64,000 nucleotides of DNA from Trichobilharzia szidati (Eukaryota > Platyhelminthes > Trematoda > Strigeidida > Schistosomatidae). The stretch lies in the NCBI GenBank assembly GCA_944472155.2, contig OX235277.1:36962804-37026803 (forward strand). Reading direction: 5' to 3'. The notes below the pieces were generated by a model. That model was not told where the DNA came from and searched no databases. It saw only the letters and a list, made by a program, of their open reading frames with translations. This document shows, one piece after another, positions 20,750 to 31,011 of this stretch; the first letter of the stretch is position 1, and every line of letters starts with the position of its first letter. Position numbers and translations under genes: made by a program.

Positions 20750-21965
20750 GTACATCTCTATTTTATCCTGCTCTGTACAATCTACTTCAGCTAACGCCTG
20801 GATTTCCGGAAAACTTTCATTTACTCCTCATGTGATCTCCTCTATGTCATCCTTGGATACTCACTCTTAACTCGTCGTTCCCATTTGGGAACTAGCCAGC
20901 CACACGACATTACCCAACAGTCTCCTCAGCGGGTGTTCGATTTTTCATAATTTTCTTCCTAAGATTTGTGGAACGAAAGGTTCCAGGCAGCTTCGTTCGC
21001 AGAGTTAAATGTCAGTTATCGTTACTCATCATCTCACATTCACTAAAGAGCAAAGTGAGCTGTTAGAAATGCTTCTCGGGACGCGCCAATTTGTTTGCCA
21101 ACATATGAGAACTAACTTGACATTACTGATGGAAATCCGTATTTTGTTCTTTATGCTGATTTCAGAAGATGTCCATACTTGTTTCAGAGTGATGAAGCTC
21201 TGTTTTGCCTTTCCAGTTCTAGTTTTGATATCATCTTCCCCTAAGTACCCACCTGTAGGCGAAATGATGTTACGTAGTTAGGTTAAAGAGGTGACGGCCT
21301 TCAAGTGTTTCCCGTTGATAACGATGTTGACTAGGTACTTTTATCACCTCTGTTTTCTCTATGGTCAATTGAAGTCCTGTCTTCGTTTACTGTCTATTTT
21401 ACTAACTTTTTGGTTTTCGTCTGTGGATCTTCTAGTTCGTGTGGCACTTGTCTGCAAAATCTAGATATTCTAGAGGGTTCTTATCAGCCCGACGTATTCT
21501 TGTCTTACCACCCCCTCACACACAGTCTGTCACATGATCCAGTCCATCATAATCAGCAATTTCATCGACGATAGTATGTTTCGCGTTGTGAATCACTTGA
21601 CATGTGGCTTTGCAATATAGCTGTTGAATGGGGTCGATAAGGAATTGGGGGACTCCATATTGTTAAAGTAGTGTAAAAATCAATTCGCAATCAACGCTTT
21701 CGAAAGCCTTTGCAGAGTCAATCATTTTGAGGCTGCCATTCTGTACTTTGTTCATTGATGATATGTAGAGCTGCAATTCCGTCAGCATACCATTTGCTTT
21801 TCGTGGGTCTAGATTGTTCCGATAGGAGTTCTGTATCCAGTACATCCTTTAGTGTATCCAGGAAGAGGCGACCTAGTACTTTGCTCAGCGTGGATAACAG
21901 TATGATTCTGCACCAGTCCTTGCAGAGGCCTAGGTCACCCTTCTTTGGTATTTTGATCAACTAAC
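20750..21965 (-). mobile_element. RTE LINE, reverse transcriptase to 3' end, decayed
   Basis: Minus strand: IKIPKKGDLGLCKDWCRI and SKVLGRLFLDTLKDVLDTELL (21960-21830), then SAKAFESVDCE (near 21700), the coding tail with GEDDIKTRTGKAKQ (21240-21190), and a truncated 3' end near 20760. Multiple stops and shifts. Confidence 0.7.
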
Positions 21966-22019
21966 AGTTTAAAATTATTGCTACACTCTCTGGCGACTGA
22001 CTACAGGTTGAAGTAGCCT

Positions 22020-22305
22020 GAAGACCCAGCGATAAGCCATGAACAGTAGGATCCACCAGGTTGGGTTGGGGAAAGATACTCATCGGTGACTTTGCCTAGA
22101 GATTGCTCCAATTTTTTCTAATTAAGAGAAGTTAAACATTATGTGCGAATGAACTGTCAATGAGCTCAGCTAGTAACCTGAAAATTCCCAGTCCAATCCT
22201 TAGTGAAATCGTGCCTACTGGTAAATTTTTCCATACTAGGAGGAAATAGCTCTCCAGTACTCCCTGGTTTTCATTGGTTCAATAATTGATACACTTCTCA
22301 ACCTA
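22020..22305 (+). mobile_element. Family H retroposon, decayed
   Basis: It keeps GTAACCTGAAAATTCCCAG-type head remnants, GGAAATAGC and a helix I strand CAGTACTCCC with TGGTTTTCATTGG. The core itself is lost. Confidence 0.45.
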
Positions 22306-22449
22306 ATTTGAGTTTAGAATTTCTTCGAATGTCAGCCTTATAGTTTTGATATGTCTTGGTGAGTCTATTACACTTTGGTCACATGATCGAAGTTGGATAG
22401 CTCAAGTTCGATGATGTCTAGATCCCAAATCCCAGTAACATTATTCCAC

Positions 22450-22800
22450 CAGTTGCTGAATGTGAAGTAAGGCTTCTCTTAGACCTATATCAGCTGGCTC
22501 CACGATTGCCTATAAATATCCATCTCTACCTTACACCACCTGCTTCATATCACCGGCCGACTCACACTCAATACGTCACTTGCATTTTGGGTTCTACTAT
22601 AGGGTCTGGAGTGTGATGTCACCCAACGCTCTTCTCCACCTATGTCCAACCAATCTCCAATTTCTCTGATAAATCTTTTGGCAATAGGTTCTGTGTTGGT
22701 TCATTGCCTTTATGTTTCCTTATCTTTAGTCCTTTCCGTCCATCTGATCTTCAGTATTGCGCAAAGGCTGCTGTTTATAAAAGTCTGCAACAGGCTTTGA
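22450..22800 (-). mobile_element. RTE LINE 3' region, decayed
   Basis: The minus strand shows the WPR/LKIRWxxR-type region and basic tail in broken frames, truncated at both ends. Confidence 0.5.
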
Positions 22801-23095
22801 TTATACACCATTGCTGCCTGCAGTCAGAGACGTTAACACTGAGCTATTTGGTCTCGCGACTGACCTCCTGTAGGACTGTATTGGATATTTTTTTGATTGG
22901 ACACTAGTCAGTAAATAGTGAAATGTGTCTAGTTCACCGTTTGATGCAGACTGAATTCTATCAGTCAAGTTTTCAATGTCATCACCATTCTAGATGGCTC
23001 ACCACTGCGATAAACTTTAAATTGTTGATATTAGATGGTTGGAGGCAGTTTGTAGGAAGCCTTAGACATAGATTTCTTATATCTGCAACAGGCTG
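22790..23095 (-). mobile_element. Family N retroposon with extended body
   Basis: Minus strand: the N 3' phrase CTGCCTCCAACCATCTAAT is followed by AAAGT..CACC, GACTGATAGAATTCAGTCTGC and then the next A-box-like TAGCTCAGTGTTAAC. The order shows that N units can be joined tail to head, as in a tandem or circularly permuted repeat. Confidence 0.6.
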
Positions 23096-23404
23096 TTGGA
23101 ATCCCTTTCATGACGTAATCACCACATTTCTGAAATATACAGGACTGAATTGACATAAGTGCTGAAAATCTGAACCTCCTATTGCATGTGTTGTTCTCTG
23201 CTGATTCGATAAATAAAGCTCCAGTTATCAATCTTTCCCTCTACTCTGTTACACTATATTTTAATACTACTAAATTATTCCCTCCTCTTGTGTAGTTGAA
23301 AGTAACTGCATCTAGTGCTGTGTAGTGATATTACATGCAGCTCATTTTAGCTGTGGGAAGTTTGTAAGAATCTTTGCAATTAAATCATGTTCTACTGATT
23401 CATA
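23096..23404. other. No gene recognised
   Basis: AT-rich spacer. Confidence 0.35.
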
Positions 23405-23655
23405 ACGACCAACAGCCCATTACCAAGCTAACAAATAAAGTGAGGGTGGATTGGACATACTCAAAGGAGACATTCACGTAACACTACATCCACTGGAAGT
23501 GATGAGTCAGGCGGTTATCCTACAGTGGCAAGTTAGAGATCACGTGAAGAGGAAAAGAAGAAGAGACCTACTAGAGCCAAACAATATTGGAAGATGATGC
23601 TGAACCGCTCAAGCTATACGTCTCACCCAGAATAAAAGGAACGAAATAATTATAA
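23405..23655 (+). mobile_element. RTE LINE 3' end, decayed
   Basis: It shows RVDWTYSKETFT (23443-23475), in the position of the WRWIGHTLR region, then the SCEEE-type region and a 3' end AATAAAAGGAACGAAATAATTATAA. Confidence 0.5.
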
Positions 23656-24762
23656 AAAAAATAATAACAACAGTAGTAATAGCAATAAAGTTTTCGTCAT
23701 CAACTATTGAAACATTCTGATAACAGAGTTTTGAAAAACAGCATAAATTAAAATGTCTTATCTTCCTACTTATTTAGTTAGTATGCGTTTCGTCTGCCTG
23801 ATAACGTCATCACTTCTAGCTCATTTATGCAGCGAAAGCATTTTCCCAGTGTATCAAATCAACTCATCGACACATATAACTTGATTACGTAATCTGTAAT
23901 TTATCAAAACAAAATAAGTAAGTTGCAGGCAAGAGCAACTGTATTTCACTGTGAAAGATTCAACCACTTCTCTCCCGCCACCCACCAGCCTGTCTTCTGA
24001 TAATGTTATGATTTAAGATTTTTCGTTTTCTTACAACTTATAATTAATTTTTATTCGATTTTCTTCTGACTTACAGAGTTTATTTTTCCTCCTCTCTCTC
24101 TTCAACTTTTTATGTTAGAAAGTTGTAAAACTTTGATTCGCGGTTGGTTGGTTGGTTGGTGAATTTATTGCCAGTTGTAAGTAGTAATAGTAAATAATCA
24201 TCTTTATCCCATGATTGCTGGCAGGAATCGATTATTCTAAGTGACAGAGACAATGTTAAGCGTGAAACCTATGACTTGTTTTGTTATTAACAACATAACT
24301 TTAGGCTCTTTTTATTTCTCTCTTATTTTGTATTCTATAGTGAACTCCTTCTTAAACATACTTAGCTACCTAAATTATTAACATTGGCTTACTTTTTTGT
24401 ACTTTACTATATTCCTTCTATGGTGTATCTACTGGTTCCGACTATATTAGCACTTTGAGTATTACAAAATTGTCCTGTCATTAACCATCATGTAATTATT
24501 AGTTTTGTGGTTATATTTTCTTATTTTCTATACTTTTTGTCAATATTAAACTGACAATCATAGGTTGTGAACGCCATAGTCACCACCTTAAAAAAAAATT
24601 TTGTATTATTCAGGATTACTCACACTACCACTACAAAAACTGCATTAGACCTGACAATAAAAAACAAAACAACAACCCTGAAATGTTATTTTATGATTGT
24701 TTAGTGTTGTTTCAACCAAATTAACTGATCATCTTGGCGATAAACATTCTTAAATATCATTT
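23656..24762. other. No gene recognised
   Basis: AT-rich, with a TTGG microsatellite near 24144-24160. Confidence 0.4.
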
Positions 24763-24904
24763 CATAACTTCATTATGGATAGGATTTTATTTTGATAAAT
24801 CACACAGTGTTGTACAGTAATAGTAATATTATTAATATTAATATTATTACTGTACAACACTGTGTGATTTATCAAAATAAAATCCTATCCATAATGGAGT
24901 TATG
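24763..24904. repeat. Near-perfect 60-bp-arm hairpin
   Basis: Left arm 24763-24822 and right arm 24845-24904 are inverted copies with one mismatch. The loop of 22 bases is only A, T and a single G. The RNA or extruded DNA would form one long hairpin. Confidence 0.9.
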
Positions 24905-25275
24905 CTCTACCACAGTGCCCAAGTTTTATACTTATATCAATAATTTCATAACTTCTTGTATGACTATAGCTTTACTGTCACCATGCATAATCACATCATA
25001 GCTTCCACTACCCATTAGTGAGTTATTATTATTATATGATGTTTATTTTCCTTTCTACTTCTTGGTACTTTTTCGCATTTATAATTATTTTGTGTTTATC
25101 CTGTTTTATTTTGGCTGTTGGTGTCTTTAGATTTATTTTTTTGTTTTTTTGTTTAATACTCCTTCTAAATGTCTGTAAAATTAGATGCAAATATTGTAGA
25201 TAAGTGCTGAAAATTCCACACTGTACCACTAGTACTGTTTCTGGAATAAAGCAAATTATTATTATTATTATTTAC
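24905..25275 (+). mobile_element. 3' end of a second LINE type, (ATT)n tail
   Basis: The terminal hairpin ATTCCACAC..TTCTGGAAT is followed by AAAGCAAATT and ATT repeats (25252-25271). The same end occurs on the minus strand at 54727. The 5' boundary is unclear. Confidence 0.5.
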
Positions 25276-25291
25276 GAATTCTCACCAGAAG

Positions 25292-25627
25292 TGTGGTGAG
25301 AACTGTCTACTAGCCAAATTGGTAGACAGTAATTGACGTCAATGTTTACTTTCTCAAGATTGGTCGTGAGAAAATATGAACAAGACTGATTCAAAAACTC
25401 ACCACATCAGACTTTGCTTAGGTGGATACAGTTAACATATAGATGATCTGACATTCAAGAAACAGTCGCAAAGAGATGAAAGATTAACTTTAAGTGAGAA
25501 ACAAACAATCAGAAGACTGTGTTTGTTTGCTTAACTAATCTATAATAATGTACATGAAAATATATAAATATGCTTTGATTTCTTTAATAAACGATCTGTT
25601 GCCTGGCCCTTGTCGTCTGTTGTTACA
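25292..25627 (+). repeat. Solo LTR (copy 2) with 4-bp target duplication
   Basis: 336 bp, TGTGGTGAGA...GTTACA, flanked by GAAG at 25288-25291 and 25628-25631. It contains a TTTAATAAAC poly(A)-signal region. The 4-bp duplication is usual for Ty3/gypsy-like elements; Boudicca-type schistosome elements have LTRs of similar length, but I cannot confirm identity. Confidence 0.88.
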
Positions 25628-25631
25628 GAAG

Positions 25632-26104
25632 TTATAATATATTATGCATCATTCCTTCGGGTGCATACTGGAATATACAGCTAAAACAGCACGTCTGCAT
25701 TTCATTACGTTCGATGAAATCCTCTCTAGTTGACGCTGAAATTGTTCATAAGTTGTAATCTCCTTCTCTTCACACGATCTCAATAATGTCCTAAGTGGAC
25801 CCATGCTCACCTCGTTACTTTCCATCCGAGTTGCACTTGAAGGTCTGGCGCGCAATACCATTTGACGGTGTTAGTACCAGGAGGCTGTATACATTTTAAA
25901 TACTCTCGAGAGTGTGTAAAATGCCATCAGTGGTCGTATTTTAATAGATTAAAGTAAAGTGGTCCAACGAGGGAGATGGCTGTCGGGTGGTTGCGCCACT
26001 GGATGATACTGCATGCTTAATGTTGTCTCGCAAGAGGCAGAAATAGGTGTGTTTGGTCCACCTGAAAACAAGTAGCCAGTCAATGGGTGTACCATTATAT
26101 GAAT
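25632..26104. other. No gene recognised
   Basis: A short minus frame near 25649-25861 (MVLRARPSSATRMESNEVS..) has no family I recognise. Confidence 0.4.
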
Positions 26105-26348
26105 TACTGTGTCGGTGGAACATCAATAGAATACTCGCCGACCTCGCAGGTGATTCTGGCTGGGTTCGATCCCTGGGTACAGAAGCACTCCTTTATCTCG
26201 CTGAGCCGGTAATAAAACTGGAAAAGAGGAAAGGTTGGTCATATGGCTAGAAACCCTATTCCGTAGAGATAAACACTACTGCTACCAAAACTGCAAGCCT
26301 ATGGCTTAAAGCCCTTTGCTTCACTGGGAACGTAAAGAAACAAAAAAA
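26105..26348 (+). mobile_element. tRNA-headed SINE, tail type B, decayed head
   Basis: B box GGGTTCGATCCC (26162-26173), body CTCCTTTATCTCGCTGAGCC, and 3' end AAAGCCCTTTGCTTCACTGGGAACGTAAAG. Confidence 0.7.
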
Positions 26349-26889
26349 TAAAGTGAACGAGAAAAATGATATGCAGTGTAATGATAGAGGTATTTGGTAG
26401 CCCAAGTTTCAGACAGGTCGCTGCTTTAACACATGTTTCATCATATTTGGATCTTATCAGCCAGATGTACCTGTGTTCCAGTGAGGGAAGATATTCCAAG
26501 TGAGACTGATATGCAACATCCATCAATTTTATTGTTTTATTTAAAACATAAAATCTGGTACAATATAGGCACCACGAAGATATGCCATACGGTAATAACA
26601 AAACAATAGCGTATGAAAAAATAAGTGGAAAATGAATAGGGACTGCGTCTGGAAAGAAAGTGGCTATATTTAACGAGACCAAAAAGCATTGGCCACTTAC
26701 TGTCAGAAGGAGAAGAAGGAAATTACAACAATTTTGCTACTGATTGAGATCATTGGACTTATTTGATAATGTTTCGAGCCACCGACTCGACCTGCCTCTC
26801 GAACCGCAACCATGGAGTCGTGAAGCACCAGCTGACAGAAACCTATTGCAAATATCCTTCATCCCACGACTCCACATCCAAGCTGACTA
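26349..26889. other. No gene recognised
   Basis: A 127-codon minus frame (26299-26682) overlaps the SINE end and is hydrophobic and low in information; I do not call it a gene. Confidence 0.4.
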
Positions 26890-27720
26890 CTTTTGCTTTT
26901 TTCACCCAGTCCAGGAGTTAGAGAACAGAGACTGATAATTAAGTCTTTGGAATGACATTCGTAGCACATGTCTTAGCCACCGCAGCCATTGTTTCCAGAT
27001 GATAACACTCAGTGAATGATGATCTCCACTGTGCACAAACACACGCTGCCAAATCTGAGAACTACTCACACGTTCATGACATCGAACGCAAACAATTCTA
27101 CATAGACAGCGATGATCAAATACGCGAAGTTGCCGCACATCCTCTGCTTTGTGAGGCCAGTTTTCACAGACTTAGAGCAGGACCGAACTCTGGCAGCCAG
27201 GCTAACATCGCGACGGCTCCAGAGGTGGCCCAATTGGATGTATGCCACCCTAGCTTTTCCTGATACGGTTGGAAATCTCTCCATCACACCTCCATCAACA
27301 TTTACAAAACTACCCAGATACATGAACACATCAACAACTTCAAACGGTTCACCTGCATAAGTGAGTGCAGCAGGTACAGGCTTCTGCCAATCCTGTAACA
27401 ATACTTTGCAATTAGATGGCGCAAAGCATATACCATTCTTACAAACACTAATCGCCAACTGATTAAGTGTTATTTGGGCAGCTTGCATGCTATAGCACAG
27501 TAAGATGATATCATCTGCATACTCGAGGTCGTAAAGTGTTTCTCCAGGAAGCAAATCTATACTAACTCGCATGTCTTTCAGAGCTGAATCCACAATCTTA
27601 GCAATGGCAAAATTAAAGAGAAACAAACAGATTTGACAATCCTGTCTAACGCCAATGTTTCTTGGGAATAGTGAGGATAGCTGAATGTACGTCCTCACTC
27701 TATCTGAGGTATTTCTTTAT
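26890..27720 (-). mobile_element. Second LINE family, reverse transcriptase C-terminal half
   Basis: Minus strand, a nearly continuous 210-codon frame. It reads IGVRQDCQICLFLFN (degenerate GVRQGCxLSP box), LYDLEYADDIILLC (YADD catalytic box near 27540), MYLGSFVNVDGG and KARVAYIQLGHLWSRRDVSL. A shifted frame continues with MRQLRVFDHRCLCRIV and RWLRHVLRMSFQRL (27138-26930). The residues differ clearly from the RTE copies (FADD, LKIRWP), so this is a different non-LTR clade. It is truncated at both ends and has at least one frameshift, hence inactive. Confidence 0.75.
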
Positions 27721-28396
27721 AAGGCCTTCAGGATATTAAAAAACTTCTCAGGTACATCCCTCTCTAAAACACACGTGGAGTCGCATCTGCATGGCAGTAG
27801 GGTAGTGTCACTTTCACATACTTGTCGGTGACCAATACTAGTCAGATCCGTAGGAATTCTGGAACCCATGTACCCCATAGCAACTGCTTTTATTCTAACC
27901 CCTATCCAAACAACCTTCCTGGAATGATAGCACCTGCAGTGTAGCTTGTTGGGTCACTGCAGTAAGGTAGCAGTTATCGGCCGTCCACAATTTCAGTTAT
28001 TCAGCTCAAAAGTATAAGCGTGAAGGCATAATTTTTGAATAAATGTGTACAGCTAGGTTAAAAAAATAAAATTTCCACTAAATAACCCCGATCACATAGA
28101 CAACACAGTCTAGAGTCATAATTATTATCATTATTATTATAATTATCATTTATGAAATGTTTAGCATATGGATAAACAGATGGTTGTAATTACTTTGTAT
28201 ATTTTTAATGCGTTGCCTTCTTTCTATTTTTAATTGCAATCATATCGTGTTTTGTACCCGCATATTCTCTTGTCGCATTCATATAATCATAATCCTAATA
28301 ACGATAATGATGTAATTAATGCGTGAAAAATGCCTCCTTCAAACATCTGGGATCTGTTTAGGTTTAAAGTAGGGAAGAAGTGCATTATAATAACGG
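27721..28396. other. No gene recognised
   Basis: AT-rich; possible upstream remnant of the LINE near 27721-27850, not supportable. Confidence 0.35.
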
Positions 28397-28672
28397 TTTT
28401 TTTTGTATTTCCCAATGAATGAATGAAAAAGAGCAAACCGATATTGTTGTTTTTACTGAAGTTTCGCCGTTTAACACTGCTGCTAATAGCTTTATCAAAG
28501 TAGTAGTATTAAACCAGAAGAATTTACAAAATCTCAGCTTATGTATTACAAACTTAATCATAGTTCATCAGCATGGGGACAATTTTATTCTGTTATCAAG
28601 TTGGCCAATTGGTAAAGATAAAGAAACCAAATGTGGATTGTTGGATTTGATAAGTGTATAAAATTATAAAAG
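28397..28672 (+). repeat. Left arm of an inverted pair with 80-codon frame
   Basis: It matches 29553-29815 in reverse orientation. ATG at 28419 opens an 80-codon frame (MNEKEQTDIVVFTEV.. to ..GLLDLISV); an ATG four bases earlier (28415) meets a stop at once. The two copies differ by one in-frame codon and several substitutions. I do not recognise the protein. Confidence 0.6.
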
Positions 28673-28714
28673 CAGCGTGTGTTTACATAGTGAAACTGCC
28701 CTTATTTTATTTTT

Positions 28715-28903
28715 CTTTATTTTTGATTACAGCTTGATGCCACACCGTATTTTCAGTACAAGTATGGCATTTTCAGCATGGATATCGGTAGCCCAAATTT
28801 CACAGGCCAACCATAGATATCGGGTGTGCGTCGGCAGGGGACCGAACCCCGGACCATGTGCATGGTCGGCGAGAGTCCTAACCACTGTGCCACCGATGCC
28901 TAT
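28715..28903 (-). mobile_element. tRNA-headed SINE, tail type A
   Basis: Minus strand: TGGCACAGTGG, GGTTCGGTCCC, body TGGGCTACCGATATCCATGC, tail hairpin and A-rich end. Confidence 0.8.
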
Positions 28904-28929
28904 CACATTCATGTTGATTCTGTCATTTC

Positions 28930-29535
28930 ATGGTGGCTGAGGAGAGGTGTTGTAACCAGGTCAAATTCTGTTTCAATCCATCATTCCTATTCATCAAACG
29001 ATTTGGATTCCATTTGATGTGAAGTGCTTCTGATGATATTAGACGTTCTTTGTGGTTTCTGAAATTTTTCTGTATTACTTCACTATTGTCAAAACCAATT
29101 TTGTAACCTGATTCAATAGCGAGTAGAGGATCTTGTCCAACAAGATTTCTGGGTAGTCAAACAGATGCTCTGCTTTGCCGTGTTCACTTCTCATTTTTAT
29201 TCCTCTCTGGTGGTGTTTGTCCGATGTAGATTGCACCACATTCCAAGTGTTTCATTTTATAGACACAATTTTATAGACAGAGAATCTTGAGTGATTTGGT
29301 CCTTTATATGAACAAGGTTACTTTTCACTGTGTGTCTGATATTTTGAAAAAAACGTTTGATTCTGTGGTTACTCAGTCCTCTTCTGATATCGTCTGATGC
29401 CTCTGCTCTACATGGAATGACAACTGTTAAGGTCCATGTTTTCGCAATACGTTTCCAAGCATACTTAGTGTCAGTGTTGAAATGACATGAAATGACAAAA
29501 TCAACATGAATGTGATGAGCAATTTCATTATATAT
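28930..29535 (-). mobile_element. PLE fragment, GIY-YIG linker (third PLE lineage)
   Basis: Minus strand: RAEASDDIRRGLSNHRIKRFF, VHIKDQITQDSL, then in a shifted frame YKMKHLECGAIYIGQT (GIY-YIG start near 29280-29220) and ESGYKIGFDNSEVIQKNF. The spacing matches PLE/GIY-YIG-type endonucleases, but the residues differ from the other PLEs here. Frames are broken. Confidence 0.55.
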
Positions 29536-29552
29536 ATACAAATACTGCTTTT

Positions 29553-29815
29553 ATAATTTTACACACTTATCAAATCCAACAATCCACATTTGGTTTCTTT
29601 ATCTTTACCAATTGGCCAACTTGATAACAGAATAAAATTGTCCCCATGCTGATGAACGATGACTGGGTTTGCAATACATAAGCTGAGGTTTTGTAAATTC
29701 TGGTTTAATAATAATACTTTGATAAAGCTATTAGCAGCAGTGTTAAACGGCAAAACTTCAGTAAAAACAACAATATCGGTTTGCTCTTTTTCATTCATTC
29801 ATTGGGAAATACACA
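29553..29815 (-). repeat. Right arm of the inverted pair with 79-codon frame
   Basis: It is the reverse-oriented copy of 28397-28672. The frame 29559-29798 stays open with one codon fewer (LNQNLQ for LNQKNLQ). Confidence 0.6.
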
Positions 29816-29892
29816 ACTTTTATAATAATGAATATCATATACTCAATGCCCATATTTTTCCAAACATTTAAAAGTGGCCTTAGTTTGGACAT

Positions 29893-30080
29893 ATGCGTCG
29901 GTGGCACAGTGGTTAGGACTCTCGCCGACCATGCACATGGTCCGAGGTTCGAGCCCCTGCCGGCGCACACCCGATATCTATGGTCGGCCTGCAAAATTTG
30001 GGCTACCGATATCCATGCTGAAAATGCCATACTTGTACTGAAAATACGGTGTGGCATCAAGCTGTAACCAAAAAATATAT
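29893..30080 (+). mobile_element. tRNA-headed SINE, tail type A
   Basis: TGGCACAGTGG A box at 29901-29911, B-box-like GAGGTTCGAGCCC, body CGATATCTATGGTCGGCC, tail GCTGAAAATGCCATAC..ACGGTGTGGCATC, end in A/T repeats. Confidence 0.8.
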
Positions 30081-30128
30081 ATATAGGAAAGTAATGGTTT
30101 GAATATAGGTTGATGTATGCATTCAATA

Positions 30129-30358
30129 GCGTCGGTGGTATAGCAGTTAGGACGCTCGCCAACCATACACATGGTCCGGGGTTCGATCCCCGGCCAACGC
30201 ACTCCTTTATCTCGCTAAGCTAGAAACAATGCTGGTAAAGAGGAAATGTTGGGCATGAGGCTAGCAACCTCATCCTGTAAAATAAACACTGCTACAGAAA
30301 CTTCAAGCCACTAGCTTGAAGCCCTACTTTCCACCGGGAACGTGAAGGAAAAAAATAT
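30129..30358 (+). mobile_element. tRNA-headed SINE, tail type B, with target duplication
   Basis: It is flanked by ATTCAATA at 30121-30128 and 30359-30366. The head begins GCGTCGGTGG, with B box GGGTTCGATCCCC. The first seven bases can pair with CCAACGC at the end of the head, as in a tRNA acceptor stem. The body CTCGCTAAGC..GCTACAGAAACTTCAAGCC is followed by the RTE-like end GAAGCCCTACTTTCC-ACCG-GGAACG. Confidence 0.85.
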
Positions 30359-30366
30359 ATTCAATA

Positions 30367-31011
30367 AGATAGAATCTTTTGAAAACCCTTACTTAATAGG
30401 TATAATAATAACAGCTTTATTTCGAAGAGCGTTTATATCATGTTGAGAATTTCTAGTGAAATTTATTACACAGTCATTTCTCTTTGTCCAAGATCTTCAA
30501 ATAAAATATTCATTGACATTAGATCGATTGACATGATGTTTTCTGGTCTGAAACATGAACCAATCCTTTATGACATTTCTTCTTTGTCTCCTTCGAGGTA
30601 TGCACGACATTCAGGTGAAAGCCGATTAGAAGAGGTGCAGGAGTACATAGCGAGGCCCAAGGGCACTACTGAAGAATAAAAGACTGCAGGTGGTTTGTGT
30701 TTTTTTCAGATAGTTACAGTTAGTACTGAAACTCTCTGGAACATTTATGTCGTGTATTAAGATACACCACCACTCACGTTTATACTGTTTTATTAAGAGA
30801 GCGAAAATAATCGTTCAGACATCTGGAAAAACAAAAAATTGAGCAAAGAATAACTTTTTCGATAATTTCCTCTTCTGGATCTACAATTACATATATGTTT
30901 CTATATGTGGAATATTTTAGAATAGTCGTCAATAGCAATACTGGTCCATAGAGCAAGATCAGTCTGCTCTGATGAATGTCTTAATAAAGAAATTAATATT
31001 ACTAAACAGTT
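30367..31011. other. No gene; possible PLE-related spacer
   Basis: 30790-31000 has phrases found around other PLE ends (TTGAGCAAAGAATAACTTTTTCGATAA). Nothing codes. Confidence 0.35.

Noticed and set aside
24792..25229. Short frames on both strands next to the hairpin
   Set aside because: AT-rich frames formed by the inverted repeat and LINE tail.
26299..26682. 127-codon hydrophobic minus frame
   Set aside because: It overlaps the end of a SINE and has low-information AT-rich composition; no family recognised.
26744..27360. Plus-strand frames opposite the LINE at 26.9-27.7 kb
   Set aside because: They are complements of the reverse transcriptase frame, and their residues match no family.
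30129..30200. Possible functional tRNA gene
   Set aside because: Acceptor-like and T-arm-like pairing and A/B boxes exist, but no normal anticodon arm, and the sequence continues into a SINE body with a target duplication.
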